The notes under the pieces are model-generated. The model worked only from the letters and a program-made list of their open reading frames with translations, was not told the DNA's origin and searched no databases. Of a DNA stretch of 56,465 nucleotides, positions 50,491 through 56,465 are shown one piece after another. The first letter of the stretch is position 1, and each line of letters begins with the position of its first letter. The position numbers were made by a program, and so were the translations under genes. Origin of the DNA: Dipetalonema caudispina (Eukaryota > Nematoda > Chromadorea > Rhabditida > Onchocercidae); NCBI GenBank assembly GCA_013365325.1, contig JABVXV010000374.1:1-56465 (forward strand), in the 5' to 3' direction.

Positions 50491-52683
50491 TTATCCAACA
50501 ATAGAAAGTGATATACAATTAAGGCAGTGGTCGTACGGTAACGAAGAATGACCTTCCACCATAGAATCTAGTAAGTTAAATAAAATAAACATGGATATAT
50601 TCGAGACAAAAAATTAAGTGATAGGAACCTTTTTGTAGGGCGCATGGAAAATGGTAGTACTTGCCGCGATTTTCAATTGCTGCACCTTCTTTGGAACATA
50701 CTGCACAGTGCTGTAGAAATTTTATTATTTTATTACTCTCATAAAAAGAAAGGAAAAAAGGCATAAACAGACATAAAGTAGAAGGTATTATAGTTAACTA
50801 CTCTTCTTTGAATTCACTGCGAATCAAAAACCTTAACCAGAACTAATAAAGCAAATCCAAAAAAAATTAACATCATGATAAGTACGCAACTCATACTTAA
50901 TTAAAGTCATTTCACTTGACCCAAATTTGATAAAGAATTTCTCTTTTCCAAACAATGGATAAATTTAAAACCTGTTCCCAAAAAGCACTAATTTTCGTTC
51001 CCAGTCCGTCAAGTTGATTGCCGACCAAATATATACCAGGTGCTGTTAGAGCACACGGACCATGTAGCCAAATGTCGCAATATAATTCAACCTGAAAATG
51101 ATAAGAGTCGAAATTGAAAAAAAGTAAGATGAAAGTTGATTAAAACAACTTTTCTCTTTACTTTACAAAGTGCTAAATCTTTTCTGCTCAGTGTCTATTT
51201 TAGGGTATCCAACAAGGCCTAGAAATGAATATCAAACAGGTAAAAAGTCAAATATACCCTAGTGCATCAATATGCATAGTTCATAAACAAATAGTACTCA
51301 ACAGAACACAATGATGAAATATTAATTGTTTACCTGTTTGAGATTCAGGGAAAAATAGCAGAAACAGGAAAAAATTTGTAGAAGATACGCAAAAGAAACG
51401 AAACATCTGAACATTTTCCGTTAATCCATTTCCAAAGATAAAAAAAGAATTTTATCCATTTTCTAAAAATTTTAAATCTGCAGCAAAAACCAACCTGCTC
51501 ATTTAATTTATGTGGTTTCTTAGCCAAATGTGTAGGCCAGTGATTTCCATTTAATCGTATAAAGTATGGACCGAATAGGTCACCCAAAACAGAACGTAAA
51601 GTACGTTGTTGACATAGAGCGCACTTCCATCGAGTTACTATTTTCACCTCATTACATTCAACCTGGTAAAGCAATAGCACAAAAATAGAGCAGAAAAAAA
51701 GGTAAGGAAGAAGTGAAACTTAATGAAACTCAAGAAGTAAAGTCTAATGAACGAATGGTATAAATGGAATAAAATAAACAGCTGAACTGGCATCATGAAA
51801 TTCCTTCAGATGATTCTGCATAGTCTTACAATACTAATCGATAAATGGCAAGTAACATTTGTGAAATCGTGACATAATGAATAAACGCATACTTACTTGA
51901 TTCAAACGATTTAACAGTGCTTCTTGACTTCTCTTCAATAAAACATCGTGTTTCTCACCATTTCTCACTACCATTTGTTCTTCTATAAAAAAATAAGTAT
52001 TTAAAAAATTATTTCAGAATCTTATACATGTTCCAATTTTCCAAACATTTTCCGAAATAACTATTCATGAAATTTCTCCGAAACAACCACCGGTAAAATA
52101 AACATAACAATTATCATTAACAAAAGAAAAGAAAAACCCCATCAAATTAAAAAGATTCTTCAAATATAATCAGCAAAATTCTAGTATGACCAGTTGATAT
52201 CTAGCGTAAAGCAGCTTTGAGGTCAGTTTGGAAGAAGCTGAAACGAAAGTTGCTTTCCCAAAGATACCAATTGGTCCGTAAAAGTAAATAATCTAGGATA
52301 AATGATTTTAGTATGATTATCTTAATGGCGTAATCATAGTGTGATAATATTTATAATATCATATAGAAAATTTGAACCGCTTTAACTAACAATCATTGAT
52401 AGCTCTAACGAAGTGAATCGATTAAACAAGGATGATTTAATAGATGATGTTACTTCAATCAATGTTCAGAAAAGAAAGAATCACACAAATGCTTACTTTT
52501 ACCCAACCTTAAACATGGCATACCATCATCATTCGATCGTTGTGTTTTCATCTTAAATTTTGCATTTAATCGCTTTCTGACAAGTTCATCTTCGCTAGCT
52601 ACTTCTTTTACATTATGAATTTTCTTCCGTTTCATTTTCTTTTTTTTCTTAACTTTATTCTCATCTGCTACTTCGGGTGGCAT
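50491..52683 (-). CDS. Small extended-PHD-finger protein, TCF20/RAI1-like (239 aa)
   Basis: Six exons (52497-52683, 51897-51982, 51495-51662, 50972-51091, 50629-50710, 50491-50567) sum to 240 codons with all phases matching. The N-terminal 60 residues are Lys-rich (KKKKKMKRKKIHNVKE), a likely nuclear signal. Residues about 92-232 form an extended PHD domain: WKCALCQQRTLRSVLGDLFG, then YCDIWLHGPCALTAPGIYLV, then HCAVCSKEGAAIE and KYYHFPCALQKG. The LGDLFGPY block and the H..CA...GIYLVG..L.GL spacing are those of the TCF20/RAI1 family, whose domain binds nucleosomes. It is far shorter than the vertebrate proteins and lacks their long disordered N-terminus. The last exon (LPYDHC) departs from the usual CPKH end and is the least certain part. 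Likely a nuclear chromatin reader. Confidence 0.8.
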
Positions 52684-52692
52684 TTTTGATGT

Positions 52693-52694
52693 CT
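52693..52694 (-). promoter_or_regulatory. Candidate trans-splice acceptor of the ePHD gene
   Basis: TTGTTTGTTGCAG ends nine bases before the start codon on the minus strand. No preceding exon was found. Confidence 0.5.
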
Positions 52695-53707
52695 GCAACA
52701 AACAAAAATGAAAGAAAGCTCTAAGAAAGTTTGTTACATTCGTTCATTACGCATATAGCCATATTGTCTCTCATAATAGATGAGTTAGACAACTTATTGC
52801 GAATTATAGGGAGACAATTTCGAAGTATGGTAGAGGATTTTCAAGTATAAGCATAATTCAGAAAGTGACAGTTTAACAATTCTAAAATGCTCATACGACC
52901 TTACAACAAGTTCGGACTTGCTAAACAAATCGTTGAAACAACTGAAATTCGAACTATTTTAAATAAAATGAGCATCAACTAAAATACTGAAATTGTAATG
53001 AGAATAGACCATTTTTGGGAATTAGTATTCTAAAAACGATTATTTCCGATTATTTCTTCTTTCAACAAGTTTGGTTCAAAAATTCCAGACATTTACAAAG
53101 AAATTGAATATTCAGATAAAAAGTGACAGCGCTGAATACGATTAGATACACTGTAACAAATGAAGGAACAAAATATGAATAACTTTTATTAAAAAATCAA
53201 AGCAAATTGCATACATCTATAAAGTACAGTTTTTAGATGTAAAAGTGAATTACAAATCAAAAGTGTTAACATTTTGCAGTAAATACAAATTATTTGAGCG
53301 AACATTTGATGTGATACTAAAAACTGGATAAATAGTTGATATCACTTATAATCATAAATAAAAAGTTAACCAGGGATATGATCAAGTATAAAATTTGTAC
53401 AAGATTTTGATCTGCATATGATCTATTATTCATTAATTAGAAAATATATTAACAAATATTACGTTTTAAAGGATTGCATCAAATTGTGACGTAAGGATTT
53501 AAAATAAAGAGTAAGGTGATTAGTGTTATTTATATTGTTGACTAAACGACATTGAAATAACAGATAATAAGTAGGAATAACAATAAAACTTAGTAAGGAT
53601 GATTTTCTTGACTTAAAAACAACATTTTGTCTGCAGCATACTTAATAAACGAAATCAATTAAACTGTCACTTTGATTCAAAAGATTCAAACGACCGTGCA
53701 ATTGTTT
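52695..53707. other. Intergenic DNA
   Basis: No coding exon, RNA gene or repeat recognised. Likely 5' flank of the ePHD gene and 3' flank of the small gene to its right. Confidence 0.5.
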
Positions 53708-54345
53708 TCATTCACAGATGCAGTTTAACTCATCAATGCTTTCAATACTGAAGTCGGATGAACTTTCATCATCTGCTATCATTTTCCGTACAATCTAAAA
53801 AACAAAGTCAAACAAGATATGTGAAATGAAATCGATATAAATTATTTTCCGCGAAATTTTTAAAAGCAAACGAAAAAAAATAAAGGATAAACAATTTCTC
53901 TCCACGTTTCCATATCTTAGAAGACATTAGAACTTATTTAAGTATTTTACAGTGAATACAAACAAAAAGATTTAAACGATTTTTTTATTTTGATATATTA
54001 TAAATAAATAATGTCTGCCGTGCCATACCATTTTCAGTTGAGAAATTCCTTCAAAAACATTTAAAATATTTATGATTTCTAGCAAATTGGTTATATGTAT
54101 CAAAATATATTACGAAACATCTTCACGAACATGATATCAAAGATAATTTCTGGAGGAATAAGCTAAATATGTGGACACAAAGGATGAATGTAAATTTCTT
54201 TGATTAGTTTCTTCAACACATTGAAAAGAGAGCTTTGACACAAAGTATGAACTAGATATGAATCAATTTTAGAATCATTTTGTGGTAATATTGGTACTTT
54301 GACGATATATGATGGGGAAGATGAACAGTTGTTGAGTGATGGCAT
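53708..54345 (-). CDS. Hypothetical small gene; terminal exon best supported
   Basis: A terminal exon at 53708-53794 begins after GTTTTTTAG and reads IVRKMIADDESSSDFSIESI followed by DELNCICE and a stop. Its acidic, Ser-rich composition is unlike noise. A second open stretch at 54163-54345 starts with an ATG two bases after TCAATAG and reads MPSLNNCSSSPSYIVKVPIL; it has several phase-0 donors that would join it to the terminal exon. No family is recognised. Either part could be spurious, and other exons may exist. Confidence 0.3.
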
Positions 54346-54842
54346 ATCTATTGATTATCAGTATTTATTGTCTTACTGAATTTATGAACAATGACTGTTG
54401 GATAAATTCAATCTTAAATGCCAAAATAGAGAAAAAAAGTAAACGATACATATTACTAACGATAAAAACACAATTACTTATCTTTTCTGTAATCTCGAAA
54501 TCTGATTATTTTGTAAATCGGAAACCGGTCTATCACTCAACAAATTGAAATTTCCTCAATTATTTTCGAAGTAATGTACGTATTTGTTTTCTTTGCAGTT
54601 TGAAAAACTGCCCATATCTAAGCAAATAACGTACATTTTTTTGCAAGCTAAATATATTAGTTCTATAAATTAAATAATAAAATTATCCACTTAAAAATTT
54701 TAACAGTCTTTAATAACAAGCTATTTCACACAGTTCTGTTACAGTTCGAAAAACTGCTAAACCAATCTCTTACTTCCTCGATATCTTTCCTAAAAGGTTA
54801 AAGTATACTTAAAGTTTAGCAAATCCAAAAAATGTACCTCAG

Positions 54843-55112
54843 GCGGGACTTCGTCATTTCATAATCCGTATCATGCAACACATCTTGAAACAAGATCGAC
54901 TTCGTATTACGGCCAATTGTTAGATGAAAATTTTCATAGCGCTTCCACCGGCCAGTGCTACAACAATCTCATCGTTACCCAGCGATTTAGCTATCCAAAA
55001 AACTAACAAACCAAAATTCCAAAAAAGGTTTGCCGCGGAACTTTCATTTTCGATGGGTGATAAGCCACGGCAATGGGTATGGCTGTAGTGCAAACTATGG
55101 TCTCTGTTTCAT
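54843..55112 (-). pseudogene. Broken coding fragment of unknown family
   Basis: This 270-base patch is visibly richer in G and C than its surroundings. On the minus strand it reads as three protein-like blocks in different frames: ETIVCTTAIPIAVAYHPSKM, then KSLGNDEIVVALAGGSAMKI, then HLTIGRNTKSILFQDVLHDT. Stops and a frameshift separate them. A possible acceptor (GGATAG) precedes the second block. The plus strand also has an open run (STSYYGQLLDENFHSASTGQ) flanked by CCTCAG and CG|GTAATT, so the strand is not certain. Best described as a decayed exon or exons. Confidence 0.35.
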
Positions 55113-56341
55113 CGGTAATTGTATTTCATTAATTGATATTATGAAATTTGATTATGAAAATATCAATTTTTATCATTTCCTCTTCATTTAATCCAATAAA
55201 TATTACTGCTATTGGATGTAGTAAAATTTATTGGTAAAAATTTTTCGAAAAAAAAAAAAAAGGAAAAATTATATCAGTAAATAATTCTATCAATAAGTAT
55301 ATGAGGATAATAACATAAGGCACCATTTGTATAAAAGACTAAAATAATGAAATAACAGCGAATTATTAAGCATACACCATAGAATAAAATAAATGAAGAA
55401 AATAAAAAGTGAAAGACCTGAAAAGACCCAATATGGACTAATTTGCTAATTTTGGGCAGTTTCATTATTGAAATCTCAAAATAAAAACAAACAAATAAAC
55501 AAACAAACGAAAAAAGAAAACATCGAATAAACAACACAAAATTTATACATAGAAATCAGTAATTTGAAACAAATGAAAGTATTTCAATAAAAATTGCCTG
55601 AATTTTAGAAATAAAAATTGTAAAGGATTTTTTTAAATATGTTATTAAAAAATGAAGGAAACTTTTTTCAGTCAAAAAAATTTTTAGCAATTTGTCAACA
55701 TTTTCATCGACATTAGTTTTTTGGTACAAAAAATAAAATTAGTCAAAGCTTTTTATGCTTAACAAATGAACCAAATGAAATGCTTCTTTTTGTAAGAAGT
55801 ATCATTTTATAATCTTATAATGTTATCATCAGAAACAATTCAACAAGAAAAATGCTTCTTTGATAAATTGAAGAGATAAAAAAAAGGAACAAAAAAAAAA
55901 AAAAAAAAAAAAACATCTTATCACAGAGGTAATGATATCAAAAAGGTTCAAAAGGAATCGTTTATAATCATTAATATCAATTAGAATGCTACAATCATAT
56001 CTTCATGCACTTCTGTCATATTATATTATCCTATTAATTACATATATTTTTTGATTATTGTGATTATTATCGCAACAAAGAAATGCGATGATTATTACTT
56101 CATGAGAAATTATAATTATATATAAATTGAAGTTATGAAAATTTCATCTTTCAATATGTTAAAGAATATATGATTGAAAACAATAAGTTTTGTTTTTCTT
56201 TTCCCTTCAGGTTGCATTTTTTTAAATGTATTTGTCATAACAATAATAATCATGAAATGTCCAATGATGATAATTGATATAAAATCAAATTTGATAAAGT
56301 GAAGGTAGAAAACAAAATTGGCGGAAAATAATAATAACAAA
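55113..56341. other. AT-rich non-coding DNA
   Basis: No exon recognised. A long A run lies at 55889-55913. Confidence 0.55.

Positions 56342-56465
<124 letters not shown>

Overview
The window looks like nuclear DNA of a parasitic nematode, most likely a spirurid or filarial worm. It is very AT-rich and the genes are broken into many small exons. Introns end in TTTCAG, TTTTAG or TATAG, and two genes begin 9 to 12 bases after a 3' splice-type AG, as expected if they are spliced-leader trans-spliced. The species itself cannot be read from the sequence.

Layout. From 1 to 4436 there is non-coding DNA with a 30-bp minisatellite and simple repeats. At 4437-10800 (+) lies the gene for the E2 subunit (dihydrolipoamide acetyltransferase) of mitochondrial pyruvate dehydrogenase. 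At 13066-21556 (-), tail to tail with it, lies a gene of at least 15 exons for a large modular Cys-rich protein. A possible solo LTR sits at about 22375-22918. A 9-kb inverted repeat (arms about 23170-27385 and 28318-32309) carries two convergent copies of a gene for a small secreted protein of unknown family. The left copy reads through to a 375-residue product, the right copy has an in-frame stop, and a third decayed copy lies in the spacer. After an empty 3.5 kb comes a 12-exon gene at 35807-48971 (-), predicted 656 residues, joining a MARF1-like NYN domain that has lost key acidic residues to C-terminal CCCH zinc fingers. Its 6.7-kb fifth intron is packed with microsatellites. At 50491-52683 (-) is a compact 239-residue gene with an extended PHD finger like that of TCF20/RAI1. 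The right end holds a weakly supported small gene, a broken coding fragment and a long (AAT)n tract.

How the models were made. I translated candidate exons by hand and accepted introns only when donor, acceptor and reading phase agreed. For the NYN-CCCH, ePHD and left-arm genes the exon lengths sum to whole codons from ATG to stop; the Cys-rich gene keeps one open frame over 15 exons but lacks its 5' end. The E2 gene has one phase gap in the 2.4-kb intron between 5627 and 8060, so an exon is missing from the model. Family names rest on remembered motifs, not on searches.

The genes do not form one pathway. The E2 gene is housekeeping metabolism, the NYN-CCCH and ePHD genes are likely RNA-binding and chromatin factors, and the Cys-rich and palindrome genes encode apparently nematode-specific extracellular proteins. 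The palindrome, and three repeat segments shared between it and the Cys-rich locus, show that the 12-32 kb stretch has been repeatedly duplicated and inverted.
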